A stretch of 64,000 nt of DNA from assembly GCF_003584645.1 (NCBI RefSeq), contig NZ_AP017928.1, positions 3,510,395 through 3,574,394 of the forward strand, given 5' to 3'. The position numbers and the translations under genes were made by a program. This DNA comes from Methylocaldum marinum (lineage in GTDB: Bacteria > Pseudomonadota > Gammaproteobacteria > Methylococcales > Methylococcaceae). How positions within the stretch are numbered: position 1 is the stretch's first letter; every line of letters starts with the position of its first letter. Of this stretch, positions 36,242-45,521 are shown piece by piece. The notes under the pieces were generated by a model. That model searched no databases, was not told the DNA's origin, and saw only the letters and a program-made list of their open reading frames with translations.

Positions 36242-37402
36242 CTAAATGACCGACATCAGCGATTTCGAGCCCTGACTTTCAGAGGTGGGTGTACCTACGA
36301 GTGTTTTCAAGACCTCCAGGAAACGGTCGACCTCCGCTTCCGTGTTACTCTTGCCGAAACTGGCCCGAATTGCGCTCTTGGCGATTTCCGGCTCAACGCC
36401 CATGGCCACCAGCACCGGGCTGGGTTCGCCCGCACCGCTGGCGCACGCGGAACCGCTGGAAACCGCGATACCGTGCCGGTCCAGGTTCATGACCAGAGCC
36501 TCGCCGTCGTAACCGGCCACACCGAACTGCAAAGTGTTGGGCAGCCGCTCCGCGGCAGCGGCGAACAGGATCGCTCCGGGCACGTCCGCCAATCCCGCTT
36601 CCAGCCGCTCGCGGAGAGCGAGCAGATGGGCGCGTCTTGTCTCCAATTCGGACAGAGCCAGTTCCGCCGCCTTGCCGAAGCCGACGATGGCCGCCACGTT
36701 TTCGGTGCCGCCTCGCAGCCCTTGCTCTTGTCCGCCGCCGTGCAGCAGAGGCTCGAGTTCGACGGACTTGTCGAAGATCAGCGCGCCCACGCCCTTGGGG
36801 CCGTAAATCTTGTGTCCGGACAGGGACATCAGATGAGCGCCGCCCGCATTGAAGTCGATCGGAATCTTGCCCGCAGCCTGCACCGCATCGCAATGCAAAA
36901 CGATCCCGCGGCCGCGGCACCAGGATGCGATCGGTGCGATATCCTGGATCACGCCGGTCTCGTTGTTGGCCAACATGAGAGTGGCGAACCGGAGGTCGCG
37001 GATGGGCAAAGATTCAAAGAAAGAGACATCGGCCGTGCCGTTGCGGTCCACCGGAATGGTCGCCGTGCGCCAAGCTCTAGCCTTCAGGAACTCCAAAGGC
37101 TCGGAAACCGAGGGATGCTCGGTGGCACCCGCGGCGATCAATCCCGGCTCGCGGGAAAAAGTCAGGCCTTTCAAAGCCAAATTATTGGCTTCGGTCCCAC
37201 CGCTGGTGAACACGATTCCCGACGGATGGACACCGACCAGCGCGGCCACCTGCTCCCGCGCCATTTCGACGGCAGCGCGGCAAATCCGCCCCATCCGGTA
37301 AAGACTGGATGGATTGCCGTAAAAAGCGCCCAGATAGGGCGCCATCGCATCCAGCACCCGCTCGTCCAGCGGCGTGGTTGCGTTATGATCGAAATAAAGC
37401 AT
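36242..37402 (-). CDS. iscS: Cysteine desulfurase (IscS/NifS family)
   Basis: PLP enzyme that takes sulfur from cysteine for Fe-S clusters and thio-modifications. The 386-aa protein starts MLYFDHNATTPLDERVLDAM, has the PLP Lys in LSGHKIYGPKG, the His of TEHPSV and the persulfide Cys in SSGSACASG. It is slightly shorter than E. coli IscS and closer to NifS-type lengths. It follows iscR by 12 bp. No scaffold gene (iscU) or hscBA-fdx follows, unlike the usual isc operon. Confidence 0.94.
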   Translation of the reverse strand: MLYFDHNATTPLDERVLDAMAPYLGAFYGNPSSLYRMGRICRAAVEMAREQVAALVGVHPSGIVFTSGGTEANNLALKGLTFSREPGLIAAGATEHPSVSEPLEFLKARAWRTATIPVDRNGTADVSFFESLPIRDLRFATLMLANNETGVIQDIAPIASWCRGRGIVLHCDAVQAAGKIPIDFNAGGAHLMSLSGHKIYGPKGVGALIFDKSVELEPLLHGGGQEQGLRGGTENVAAIVGFGKAAELALSELETRRAHLLALRERLEAGLADVPGAILFAAAAERLPNTLQFGVAGYDGEALVMNLDRHGIAVSSGSACASGAGEPSPVLVAMGVEPEIAKSAIRASFGKSNTEAEVDRFLEVLKTLVGTPTSESQGSKSLMSVI

Positions 37403-37414
37403 TGGGGCAGAACG

Positions 37415-37903
37415 CTAAATATGCGTTTCCCGACGCAACAGCATATCGATACCGGGAACGGCTGAAGCCTGTTTGTCCTGGCGCTCGGCAACCAAGCGCA
37501 CGTTTCTTCGCTGGAGGACATCCTGCAGGCTGATGGAGGCCAGATATTCCCGAATCTGATCGCTCAATCCCAACCATAGATCGTGGGTCAGGCAGGGCTG
37601 GCTGTTTTGGCAATTGGCTTTGCCGCCGCAGCGCGTTGAATCGATGGTCTCGTCGACCGCGATAATGATCTCGGCGATATTGATCTGGCTGGCGTCGCGG
37701 CTCAATTGATAGCCGCCCCCCGGCCCTCTTACCCCTTCGACCATTCCGGCCCGACGCAAACGCGCGAACAACTGCTCCAGATAAGACAAGGAGATGTGCT
37801 GTCGCTTGGCGATATCGGTCAATGTCACCGGCTTTTTTTCGCTATGATAGGCCAAATCCAGCATGGCGGTGACGGCGTAGCGGCCTTTAGTCGTTAAGCG
37901 CAC
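37415..37903 (-). CDS. iscR: Fe-S cluster-binding regulator IscR (Rrf2 family)
   Basis: Transcription factor sensing Fe-S cluster supply; the 162-aa protein has the Rrf2 winged helix (MRLTTKGRYAVTAMLDLA, ISLSYLEQLFARLRRAGMV, RGPGGGYQLSR) and three clustered Cys (RCGGKANCQNSQPCLTH) for a [2Fe-2S] cluster. It heads the operon with iscS. A candidate self-binding site is at 37953-37974. Confidence 0.95.
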   Translation of the reverse strand: MRLTTKGRYAVTAMLDLAYHSEKKPVTLTDIAKRQHISLSYLEQLFARLRRAGMVEGVRGPGGGYQLSRDASQINIAEIIIAVDETIDSTRCGGKANCQNSQPCLTHDLWLGLSDQIREYLASISLQDVLQRRNVRLVAERQDKQASAVPGIDMLLRRETHI

Positions 37904-37952
37904 GGAATGACTCCCGGAATTTCACACTAAAATCGTGGAAATTCAGGTTCAC

Positions 37953-37974
37953 ATATCCTAGGAAATTAGTCAAT
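37953..37974 (-). promoter_or_regulatory. Candidate IscR-binding site / promoter of the isc operon
   Basis: On the minus strand the sequence reads ATTGACTAATTTCCTAGG-ATAT, close to the type 1 IscR pattern (TTGACTA...TAGT...TAT) that overlaps the -35 box. It lies 50-71 bp upstream of the iscR start, where autorepression would act. Confidence 0.6.
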
Positions 37975-38064
37975 TATTAAGGCACCATCCGATTTTGGCT
38001 GTCAAGCAACCAGCGCCGGGGATGGAGGATGCTCGACCCGCGACATCCACTCGACAAAAAACGA

Positions 38065-38976
38065 TCATCCGTCCTCATTAGCCGTTGACGATCCAACCCA
38101 GGCATCCTGCAAGCGTTTCACGAGCCAGCGCAGAGCCTTACCTTTGTGCCCAGTCCGCCAGGCAAGAAAGAGCTGAACTGCGGGTTTTGGTTCGGCGACG
38201 GCTTTTGCGACCAGGCGTCCGGCCGCCAAATCGTCCTGCACCAAATGCTTAGGAAGATAGCCCACCCCGAATCCCAAGCGCTGCGCTTCCAGCTTAGTGC
38301 ATAAATCGGGCACGGTAAGCACATCCTGGCCTCTCAATAGCCCCATCGTTCTGGGGGGCAGCGTACGTGAACTGTCCGCGGCCGACACCGCCCGATGGTG
38401 TAGAAGATCAACCTCGGTCAAAGGTTCCGGCAAGCATGCGAGTGGGTGCCCCGGTGCGACGGCGAAGACGAATTCCACGACACCGATCATCTTGGCGGCG
38501 TAGCCGCCGCCCGGTGGCCCTTCCCCAGGGGCACCGACCGCCAAATCGGCACGACCGGACACGAGCGCATCCCAAGTCCCGCCGTAAACCTCCTTGAGCA
38601 GCCGGATTTGGGTCCCGTGGACCTCTTTATAAAATTGCTCCAGCGCGGGGTAGATCAACGCAAACGGAATCAAACCATCCACGGCGATGCTCAGCCCCGT
38701 CTCCCAGCCGGTGGCTACGCGCTTGACCAAAAACTCCAGTTCTTCGGCGGCATGCAACAGATGCCGCCCTTCTTCAAGGAGTGATCGTCCCGCTGCCGTC
38801 AATGTAGCTCGGGACCCGCTGCGATCGAAGAGCTTTACGTCGAGATCCTGCTCCAGTTTCTGCACGGTATAGGTAATGGCCGAGGGGACCCGATGGAGCT
38901 GACCGGCCGCGCCCGCGAAGCTGCCCTTACGGTCTATGGCGTCGAGCACGGCAAGGGCATCCAGGGTGAGTCGCAT
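38065..38976 (-). CDS. LysR-family transcriptional regulator
   Basis: A 303-aa LTTR with the N-terminal winged helix (LDALAVLDAIDRKGSFAGAA, VPSAITYTVQKLEQDLDVKL) and a periplasmic-binding-like effector domain. It is divergent from a pirin-DoxX-azoreductase gene set, a common arrangement for regulators of quinone or electrophile stress, so these are the likely targets. A perfect 17-bp palindrome touches its start codon. Confidence 0.93.
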   Translation of the reverse strand: MRLTLDALAVLDAIDRKGSFAGAAGQLHRVPSAITYTVQKLEQDLDVKLFDRSGSRATLTAAGRSLLEEGRHLLHAAEELEFLVKRVATGWETGLSIAVDGLIPFALIYPALEQFYKEVHGTQIRLLKEVYGGTWDALVSGRADLAVGAPGEGPPGGGYAAKMIGVVEFVFAVAPGHPLACLPEPLTEVDLLHHRAVSAADSSRTLPPRTMGLLRGQDVLTVPDLCTKLEAQRLGFGVGYLPKHLVQDDLAAGRLVAKAVAEPKPAVQLFLAWRTGHKGKALRWLVKRLQDAWVGSSTANEDG

Positions 38977-38993
38977 ATTCAGATATTCTGAAT
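38977..38993. promoter_or_regulatory. Palindromic LysR operator
   Basis: ATTCAGA-TAT-TCTGAAT, a perfect inverted repeat fitting the T-N11-A rule of LysR regulators, lies immediately upstream of the regulator's ATG in the divergent promoter region shared with pirin. Confidence 0.7.
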
Positions 38994-39108
38994 CAATATT
39001 GCAAAAACTTTCGCTACGAACCTAGAAACACTACAACTATCATGTGACTAACGAATTCAACACAGTTGAATGCAATTTACTTAGCGAGCCCAGAACAGGG
39101 ATGCTCCC

Positions 39109-39806
39109 ATGATGATTGTACGCAGGAACCGAGACCGGGGATGCTCCCGCTACCGCTGGCTCGATAGCCGCCACACGTTTAGCTTTGCAGGCTACTTCGA
39201 CCCGGATTATACGGGGTTTTCCAGCCTGCGCGTTCTTAATGAGGATCGCGTCGCACCGAGCGGCGGCTTCCCTTTCCATCCCCATAGGACATGGAAATTA
39301 TCAGTTATGTATTGGAAGGCAACTTGAAACACCGGGATAGCCGCGGTACCACCACGCTGATTTCGGCCAGCGGTGTACAACGGATGAGCGCAGGAACCGG
39401 AATCATCCACAGCGAATATAACGCCTCCGATATCGAGCCCGTTCATTTCCTTCAAATCTGGATCGAACCCGCCGTTCTCGGCAGTCGGCCCGACTATAAG
39501 CAGAAGACCTTTGGCGAAGAGGAAAAACAGGGCCACCTTTGCCTCATCGTTTCGCCCGACGGACGGTCGGGGTCGCTACACATCCGGCAGGATGCCTATC
39601 TCTACGCCGCCGTATTGATGGAAGGCGATGGCATTAAGTATCCGCTGGCGCCGGGACAAAAAGCGTTTGCTCAAGTTGTCAGGGGTGCGGTGACAAGCAA
39701 TGGCATTCGCCTGGCTGCCGGCGATGGTGCGGCAATTCGGGAAGAGGAGGCTATCGGCCTCACCGCATTGGAGCCCTCCGAAATTCTATTGTTCGATCTG
39801 GCTTAA
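39109..39806 (+). pseudogene. Pirin (cupin, quercetinase-like), frameshifted
   Basis: Pirins are bicupin proteins, some with quercetinase activity. The first frame (39109-39327) encodes RWLDSRHTFSFAGYFDPDY and GGFPFHPHR, then leaves the family. A second frame from 39291 continues with MEIISYVLEGNLKHRDSRG and FLQIWIEPAVLGSRPDYKQK to the normal C-terminus. Normal pirins read FHPHRDMEIISYVL. Adding one G at 39287-39288 (AGGACATGG to AGGGACATGG) restores exactly this. It is either a recent one-base deletion or a sequence error. Confidence 0.88.
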
Positions 39807-39846
39807 GCTCGGCAAAGCTCTGAAAACCCAAATGAAAGGAAAACCA

Positions 39847-40266
39847 ATGGAAAACTCAATGAAAAACGTGCATACCCTGACCGATGGCTTGGCTCTTCTG
39901 GCGCGTCTTCTCCTAGGCCAGATCTTCTTGATCGCCGGTCTTAGCAAAATTGGCACTTATGCCGCCATGGAAGCTTACATGGAAAGCAAAGGCGTCCCCG
40001 CCGTGCTGCTTCCGCTGGTCATCGTTTTGGAGACGGGAGCGGGACTTGCCTTGACGGTAGGACTTTATGCACGTGGCACAGCACTCGTGCTGGCACTTTT
40101 CGCACTGATTACCGCATTTATTTTTCACACGCCGCTTTCCGATCAGATTCAGCAGATCCTCTTCATGAAGAACCTCTCCATAGCAGGCGGATTGCTCATG
40201 GTGGTGGCTTTCGGCCCGGGCGCCTGGAACCTGGATTGCATCTGGCGCAGGGAGGCGCGGACCTGA
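39847..40266 (+). CDS. DoxX-family membrane protein
   Basis: A 139-aa inner-membrane protein with four helices (LLARLLLGQIFLIAGLSKI, VLLPLVIVLETGAGLALTVG, GTALVLALFALITAFIF, IAGGLLMVVAFGPGAW). DoxX-like proteins accompany redox and electrophile-stress genes. AAAGGAAAA lies before ATG 39847. It follows the pirin gene by 40 bp and is probably co-transcribed. Confidence 0.9.
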   Translation: MENSMKNVHTLTDGLALLARLLLGQIFLIAGLSKIGTYAAMEAYMESKGVPAVLLPLVIVLETGAGLALTVGLYARGTALVLALFALITAFIFHTPLSDQIQQILFMKNLSIAGGLLMVVAFGPGAWNLDCIWRREART

Positions 40267-40919
40267 TCCTCGAATATAGCGCCGATCACGGCGCTTTTGT
40301 CATGGCTTGTCCTCGGAATATCTGCTCGATGCCTGATCGAGAGACACCCCGTAGCTAAGGGCAAATTGATCATGCAAGCGATGCAGATTGGATCCCATGG
40401 CGGCTCGGAGATCCTTCACCTGGCCGCTTTCCCGGTTCGGGGCCGAATGCGGGCAAGATACACGTACGCATCCGCATCCGGGCATCCGCCCTCGATCGCC
40501 GCCATAAAACTGTCCGGATGGACTGTTTCCCGATCACCAATAAGCTGCCGCTGGGCCTAGGCGATGAGACGATCCGCATGATCGAACCTGACGAAACCGG
40601 CCTCTGAACCGCAGAGCCCATGACCGTCTACGAGGTGTTTCGGGCGGTTCCGCAACGGGACCCGAGCCGAGCCGGCAATGGAACCCGCAACCTTGCTTCG
40701 CCCCCCCCAAAGGGATTTTCGTTCGAGGCCGAACCCGTACTTGCCAATGAGGATGCCACAGCCCATGACATCTTTCAGGAAAACGGAACCCAAGACCGGC
40801 GAAACCCTCCTGGCGATCGGGGCGCCTAGGGGCGGGTTCTTTTGGAGTCCGGATTGGGACGGTCCGCCGGCAAAGTATTGCGTATTACCAACAACAGCAA
40901 AATCAAGCGAGATTGAGAC
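40267..40919. other. Gene-poor stretch between DoxX and the azoreductase
   Basis: About 650 bp. Several short plus-strand frames (for example around 40620-40830) have no recognisable domain, and stops in all frames suggest decayed coding sequence. No repeat or RNA gene was recognised. Confidence 0.4.
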
Positions 40920-41549
40920 ATGTCCAAGCTGCTCTACATTGAGGCGTCCCCCAGAAAGAAGCGCTCCCACTCGATAGCAGTCGCCCAGAGCTTTTTAAGA
41001 GCTTACTCCATAGCGCATCCAGACGATGAAATCGAAACATGGGATTTATGGGACATGGAACTTCCGGATTTGTCCGAGGAAGTCATCAACAGCCGCTACA
41101 CGATTGCATCCGGTCAGTCAAATGATGATGAGTCAGCCAAGATATGGCACCAGGTAACTGATGTATTTCGGCGTTTTGCATCAGCCGACAAATATCTTTT
41201 TAGCATACCCATGTGGAACTTCGGGATACCTTACAAGCTCAAGCACTTCATCGACACAATCACCCAACCTAATCTCGCCTTTCATTTCTCCCCTTCCACA
41301 AACTGCCAAGGATTAATCACGGAAAAACCCGCTACGGTGATTTACACCCGCAGCGGCCAGTATTTACCGGCCTCGGACACCGGAACTCTTGACTTTCAAA
41401 AACCTTATATGGATACCTGGCTCAAATTTATAGGTTTTACAGATTTACGAAGCGTCGTATTTGAGTGCACGAACGGTGACCCGGGAAAGGTCGCACAAGC
41501 CAAGATCACGGTTTTGAACCAAGCAGCGCTCTTGGCGAAGGAATTCTAG
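40920..41549 (+). CDS. azoR: FMN-dependent NADH-azoreductase (AzoR-type quinone reductase)
   Basis: Flavodoxin-fold two-electron quinone/azo reductase, 209 aa. Typical motifs are LYIEASPRKKRSHSIAVAQS (FMN phosphate loop), PMWNFGIPYKLKHFIDTITQ and TRSGQY. It belongs functionally with the LysR-pirin-DoxX set, although 650 bp of empty sequence separate it, and its base composition is already more AT-rich than the genes to its left. Confidence 0.93.
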   Translation: MSKLLYIEASPRKKRSHSIAVAQSFLRAYSIAHPDDEIETWDLWDMELPDLSEEVINSRYTIASGQSNDDESAKIWHQVTDVFRRFASADKYLFSIPMWNFGIPYKLKHFIDTITQPNLAFHFSPSTNCQGLITEKPATVIYTRSGQYLPASDTGTLDFQKPYMDTWLKFIGFTDLRSVVFECTNGDPGKVAQAKITVLNQAALLAKEF

Positions 41550-41888
41550 AAAAGCCCTGAATAAATCCACCTCCGTTACACTGTCTTTTGCCGAATAATA
41601 CACGTCATATTAGGGTCACATCCAGCTATTATGCTTTCGAGTAACCAGTCATTGACCCATACAACAATTCACGTTCAGGAGCTGAGAATGACACACACCC
41701 AATAACCTAATTAAAGCCATGATGGACCATAATGACAAGGTATTTTTACGATAGTGCTTTTTGGGACGAGCCTGAGCAGTCGGCTTACGCCTAATATATC
41801 TTCGCATCAGTCAGGCAAAATTCTTCGCCGAACCTGCGATACCAGGCGCAACCTGGAAAATACGGGTTGATAATTTGAGGGAGATGTT
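41550..41888. other. AT-rich intergenic stretch
   Basis: About 340 bp with no gene recognised. It should contain the promoter of the pobA-like gene, whose ribosome site (GAGGGAG) is at about 41877-41883. Confidence 0.4.
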
Positions 41889-43100
41889 ATGGAACTACGA
41901 CACAAGATTTGCATTATTGGCGCGGGCCCCGCTGGACTGGTATTAGCCAATATCCTCAATAACGCAGGGATTGACTGCATTGTTCTCGATAGACGCGGGC
42001 GAGATGAAATCACCAAATGCCACCGAGCCGGCCTGATCGATCACAGATCGTTATTAGCTCTGAAAAAACATAATCTTGCTCAAGGCCTTCTACAATATGG
42101 GCAGCCGCACACGATCTGCGAGTTCAGAATGAGTCAAGTCGACTTCCTCCTGGAATATACCCAATTATCGGGTGGTGCGATGCACTATATATACCCTCAG
42201 CAGGAGCTTATTAAAGACCTCATTCAGAACTTTGAACAGGCACACGGAACAATAAGATTCAATACGGAAGCGACCTTTGTCATCAACGAAAACGGAGCGG
42301 AAGTCGAGTACTACGATAAAAAACAGAAAAACTCCAAACGAATGGCTTGCGATTTTATTGCGGGATGCGACGGTTTTCACGGCATCTCGCGAAGATCGGT
42401 TCCATCCACTCACGCACGCATCTTTGAACGATATTACGACTCATCGTGGCTAGCGATTCTCGCCGAAGCCCCTCCCTCTGCCAACCACATCATCTACGCA
42501 CTCCACCCTAACGGCTTCGCCGGCCATATGCTTAGAAGCGATAAAGTTTCCAGATACTACCTGCAAGTTAAAAACACCGACGACGTAAACAACTGGCCCG
42601 ATGAACGTGTCTGGACGGAATTGGAACTGCGCCTCGGCAAAGAAGGATGGAGACTGATTCAAGGAGAAATCCTTGAAAAACAGATCATTCCCATGCGGAA
42701 TTTCGTGATCGAACCCATGCAATACCAACGGCTTTTCCTCGCAGGCGACAGCGCACATATCATTACGCCCGCCGGCGGAAAAGGCATGAATCTGGCGATA
42801 CAGGATTCTTTGGTATTGGGAGAACTTTTCGTGGGGCATTACAGAGGGGACTTTTCCGCCGACTTGAATGCCTACTCTTCCATTCGCTTGCCTGACATCT
42901 GGCATGCTCAAGAGTTTTCCTCATCCTTTCTGGATATTCTTAGCAGGAGCAATGACGCCTTTGAGACGGATCTCTTTACAAGGAAGCTGAATGAATCGAG
43001 ATTACTTCAATTAAGAGACAATCCCTTGGTAGCAACGGATTTTTCCAAGAAGTATGCCGGGGCAATGGCAGACCCTCATCATTATGCATATGGAAACTAG
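41889..43100 (+). CDS. pobA: 4-hydroxybenzoate 3-monooxygenase (PobA family)
   Basis: Flavin monooxygenase converting 4-hydroxybenzoate to protocatechuate. The 403-aa protein has CIIGAGPAGLVLANIL (FAD dinucleotide motif), the diagnostic IAGCDGFHGISR (DG motif, the same wording as in characterised PobA) and RLFLAGDSAHIITPAGGKGMN (GD motif). VFER-like FERYYDSSWLAIL and SRYYLQV match PobA substrate-site segments. Its base composition is clearly lower in GC than the housekeeping genes, a sign of transfer. The gene behind it resembles chorismate lyase, so the pair may make protocatechuate from chorismate rather than degrade 4-hydroxybenzoate. Confidence 0.9.
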   Translation: MELRHKICIIGAGPAGLVLANILNNAGIDCIVLDRRGRDEITKCHRAGLIDHRSLLALKKHNLAQGLLQYGQPHTICEFRMSQVDFLLEYTQLSGGAMHYIYPQQELIKDLIQNFEQAHGTIRFNTEATFVINENGAEVEYYDKKQKNSKRMACDFIAGCDGFHGISRRSVPSTHARIFERYYDSSWLAILAEAPPSANHIIYALHPNGFAGHMLRSDKVSRYYLQVKNTDDVNNWPDERVWTELELRLGKEGWRLIQGEILEKQIIPMRNFVIEPMQYQRLFLAGDSAHIITPAGGKGMNLAIQDSLVLGELFVGHYRGDFSADLNAYSSIRLPDIWHAQEFSSSFLDILSRSNDAFETDLFTRKLNESRLLQLRDNPLVATDFSKKYAGAMADPHHYAYGN

Positions 43101-43104
43101 GATC

Positions 43105-43455
43105 ATGCACGCATACAGAATACCTTTTTCTTACAATTACTCTCACCAACTTCCCTTGGGGGAGGACTTCGGCATTGCCTCGAATATATGGCAGCCTTTA
43201 ACCACGATTGATGAATTACCATACACGCCACCCAACTGGATTGAAGCGCTTTTTCAAAGCAGGGCGGCACTTATTGACGAGATAGAAAAACGCGCACAAA
43301 AAACCGACTTCATTCAGGTCGATGTTCGCGCGCAAACATTATCTCTATATAGCGACAGGATTCTTATCGAGAGAACGGCTGTGCTTTATATGAAAGAGCA
43401 AGAGCCTCTTTTTCATGCCTATATAAAAGCCTCAATAGACACTAGAGTTGCTTCC
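43105..43455 (+). pseudogene. N-terminal half of a chorismate-lyase-like (UbiC) gene, interrupted
   Basis: Starts MHAYRIPFSYNYSHQLPLGE four bases after the pobA stop, with AGGA before ATG 43105. The segment PNWIEALFQSRAALIDEIEK followed by ILIERTAVLYMKEQEPLFHA has the spacing of UbiC (W-L-L..S-L-T, then the active-site Arg of the RExxL strand). The frame runs on into the insertion element and stops at 43471-43473. The missing C-terminal half appears at 44468-44767 in a compatible frame. UbiC identity is inferred from weak motif similarity. Confidence 0.5.
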
Positions 43456-44467
43456 GATGCTAAACAATTGTAAATCAACAGATTTTGTAGTTCCAAAGCC
43501 CGGCGGAAAGTGAGAAAAAATAATCCACGAAGTGACCCAGATGATTTCTAATCCGATGCATCATGCAGTGGAAGAACTTCATGCCACCGATGGCATGCTC
43601 AACGATGACCCGCGTGGCGGCTTGTTTTCTGTTCTGTTTCTTCTGCTCAGGCGTCAATGTCGGATTAGGGTTTTTCTTGGATTTTCTAGGTTTCTTGTGG
43701 GGTAGATATATTTGGGTACTTTGATAATCTTTGTCCGCGCCCAGAAATCCTAAGTCAAGCCATAAATTGACCTTCTCGAACCACGCTGAACCCGGTGTGA
43801 AGACGTCTTTCATGAGTGTGTAGTCATGTACGCTGCCTGCCACAATGCAACACAAAAACAATATCCTTCGATTAAAGTCGGAGATTACGAGGGATTTGAG
43901 CGTATGTCTTTTTTTTTCCGCTGTAATGCTTTTCCTGTTCAGTTTCATCTTGGGGTCGAACGCAAGCGACCTCCACGCCATCGATCGCTATGTTCTTATA
44001 TTGATCAATGAGTTGAGAGAATTCTTCTGGGGTTGTTAGCGTGCGCTCCGGCATGACGTTGAGGCTTGTCAACGCTCGCACTAAAACCGGCAGCAAGCGG
44101 TCGATGTGGGCATGGGCATGTCCGCCACTAAAACCGAAATGAAAGCCCAGAACGTCAAAAGTGGGATAGGTTTTCAGATAGTACAAAACGAAAAACAGCT
44201 TTTTCTCGTAAGAATCAAGATAACCTTTAGGGCCGCCCTGTTTAACGTGTTTTATCTCGCCCTTTTCGACACGCTCTCGATCGATGGCTTGAGCGGCCGA
44301 CTCAAATACTTTGACGAGGGCTGTGAACTTCGCCTTGGGCATTCCAATCAACGATGCCACGATGCGGTCATCGGTTATTTGGCTAAATTTGTCGTAGATC
44401 ATGGAAGGTTTTTATATTCGGATTTGTTTGAGAAACAAGTGGGCTATCAATACCATGCATTAGCATC
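43456..44467. mobile_element. IS5-type insertion sequence inside the chorismate-lyase-like gene
   Basis: Bounded by GATGCTAA (43456-43463) and its exact inverse TTAGCATC (44460-44467), with weaker similarity further in. The 1012-bp span contains one minus-strand transposase. Joining the flanks (...GTTGCTTCC + AGGTACAAC...) keeps the interrupted reading frame open. I could not identify a target-site duplication, so the exact ends are provisional. Confidence 0.55.
43475..44402 (-). CDS. IS5-family DDE transposase in two frames (A9 slippery run)
   Basis: The first frame (44402-43872) encodes the N-terminal helix-turn-helix and the first catalytic Asp (KNIAIDGVEVACVRPQDETE) up to KHYSGKKK. The second (from about 43915 to 43475) continues KRHTLKSLVISDF, CCIVAGSVHDYTLMKDVF, LDLGFLGADKDYQ and the final Glu in RVIVEHAIGGMKFF. 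The change of frame falls at nine A residues. One A fewer would fuse the frames as KHYSGKKRHTLKSL. Either the element is dead by a one-base insertion or it makes full transposase by slippage on the A run, which is known for IS elements. Confidence 0.85.
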
Positions 44468-44767
44468 AGGTACAACTCTACTAGCGATGGAAAGTTTATT
44501 GATATCTCCGCTCTTTTTCGACAGCCATGGTCGCGGTTCATCAGGTCGAATCAGTTCACCATGGGAAGAACGCCGGTCAAATGGTGCCAAACGGAACTGC
44601 CTTGGCTGTCCGACAGCCTGGGTTACGATCGGGATTCGAAATACTGGTGTTTGTATAGCCGGCTCCATGGACTTGACAATGAGTGCAATGACAGGGTTTC
44701 AGGCTATGTTATCGAAATATTTATTTTGGAGAATTTTGAAAAGCTTTCTGCAAACTGTAGTCAATAA
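44468..44767 (+). pseudogene. C-terminal half of the chorismate-lyase-like gene
   Basis: Frame-compatible continuation beginning RYNSTSDGKFIDISALFRQP and ending VSGYVIEIFILENFEKLSAN-CSQ stop. The segment YDRDSKYW...YVIEIFILENF fits the UbiC C-terminus RxSxxx...LLxTELFLP, including the active-site Glu. No ribosome site precedes it, so it is a severed fragment. Confidence 0.45.
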
Positions 44768-45521
44768 CCTAGAGACAATGAGGCCCGAAACTCCTGCGTC
44801 ATAATTGGAGTATAAAATCTTCGCAGCACGGATAGGCCGGCGGACGACCGATGATTACGCGCGATTCGAAACCTCGGAGTCGCGAATGAATCGGAGACTC
44901 GGCGTTGTCGCCGGCTGGTTTCCGCGGGGCGATAGCCGCGCCCCTCAAAATGGTCACATGAAGTTCCTGCTTTGAGTCCTCATCATTCAGTTCAAGCGAT
45001 ATACGGCAGTCGGACGTGCTCGAGTGTGCCCCAGGCTGATCGGCCCTGAGCTCGGTCGAAGTGCCCGTCCTGAGCACCGTCGAAGGGCCTCTCTGAGTTT
45101 CTCCAAGAGCCTGTCGTGAGCACTGCCGAAGGAGCTGCACCTCAACGGTGAAGCGGATCAGCGCTATACCATCGAAACACAAAGGACTTGTTGGCACATC
45201 TAAACGGTCAACTACCGTTTCTAGGGTTAAACTATCCGCCTGATTTTTAAGACGCCAGTGCGTGGCGACGGTATCCTCCTAGGGTTCCCGTTCAGCCTGG
45301 AAAATTTGAAGAGGAAGATTCCCGTCTGTTCCAGGTTCCGCGACGATAATTCCAGTCCCGATGCCCGGACTTGGTTGGCCGAGCAGGACTACGAACCCAT
45401 CGCCCAACCTGCCTCGCAGCGGTCGGACTTAGATATCATCGAACGCAGCGCCCTAGACGGCTTCTTCATACTCGCCGAGAGCGAGCAAACAACCGATTTG
45501 GTGACAACAACGATCAGCACC
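44768..45521. other. Intergenic stretch upstream of the 5-oxoprolinase gene
   Basis: Holds the repeat cluster at 45043-45137 and otherwise no recognised gene. The oxoprolinase frame is open back to 45258, but that extension has no family similarity. Confidence 0.4.
45043..45137. repeat. Cluster of CCTGAGC-N-GTCGAAG repeats
   Basis: Three degenerate direct units (CCTGAGCTCGGTCGAAG, CCTGAGCACCGTCGAAGG and GTGAGCACTGCCGAAGG) of the same family as at about 10300 and 36185. Confidence 0.65.

Noticed and set aside
40420..40850. Coding sequence between DoxX and the azoreductase
   Set aside because: Frames are short and interrupted, with no domain that I recognise; left as non-coding or decayed.
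45258..45521. N-terminal extension of the 5-oxoprolinase to an upstream start
   Set aside because: The 88 extra residues have no family similarity, whereas the actin-like fold starts right after ATG 45522.
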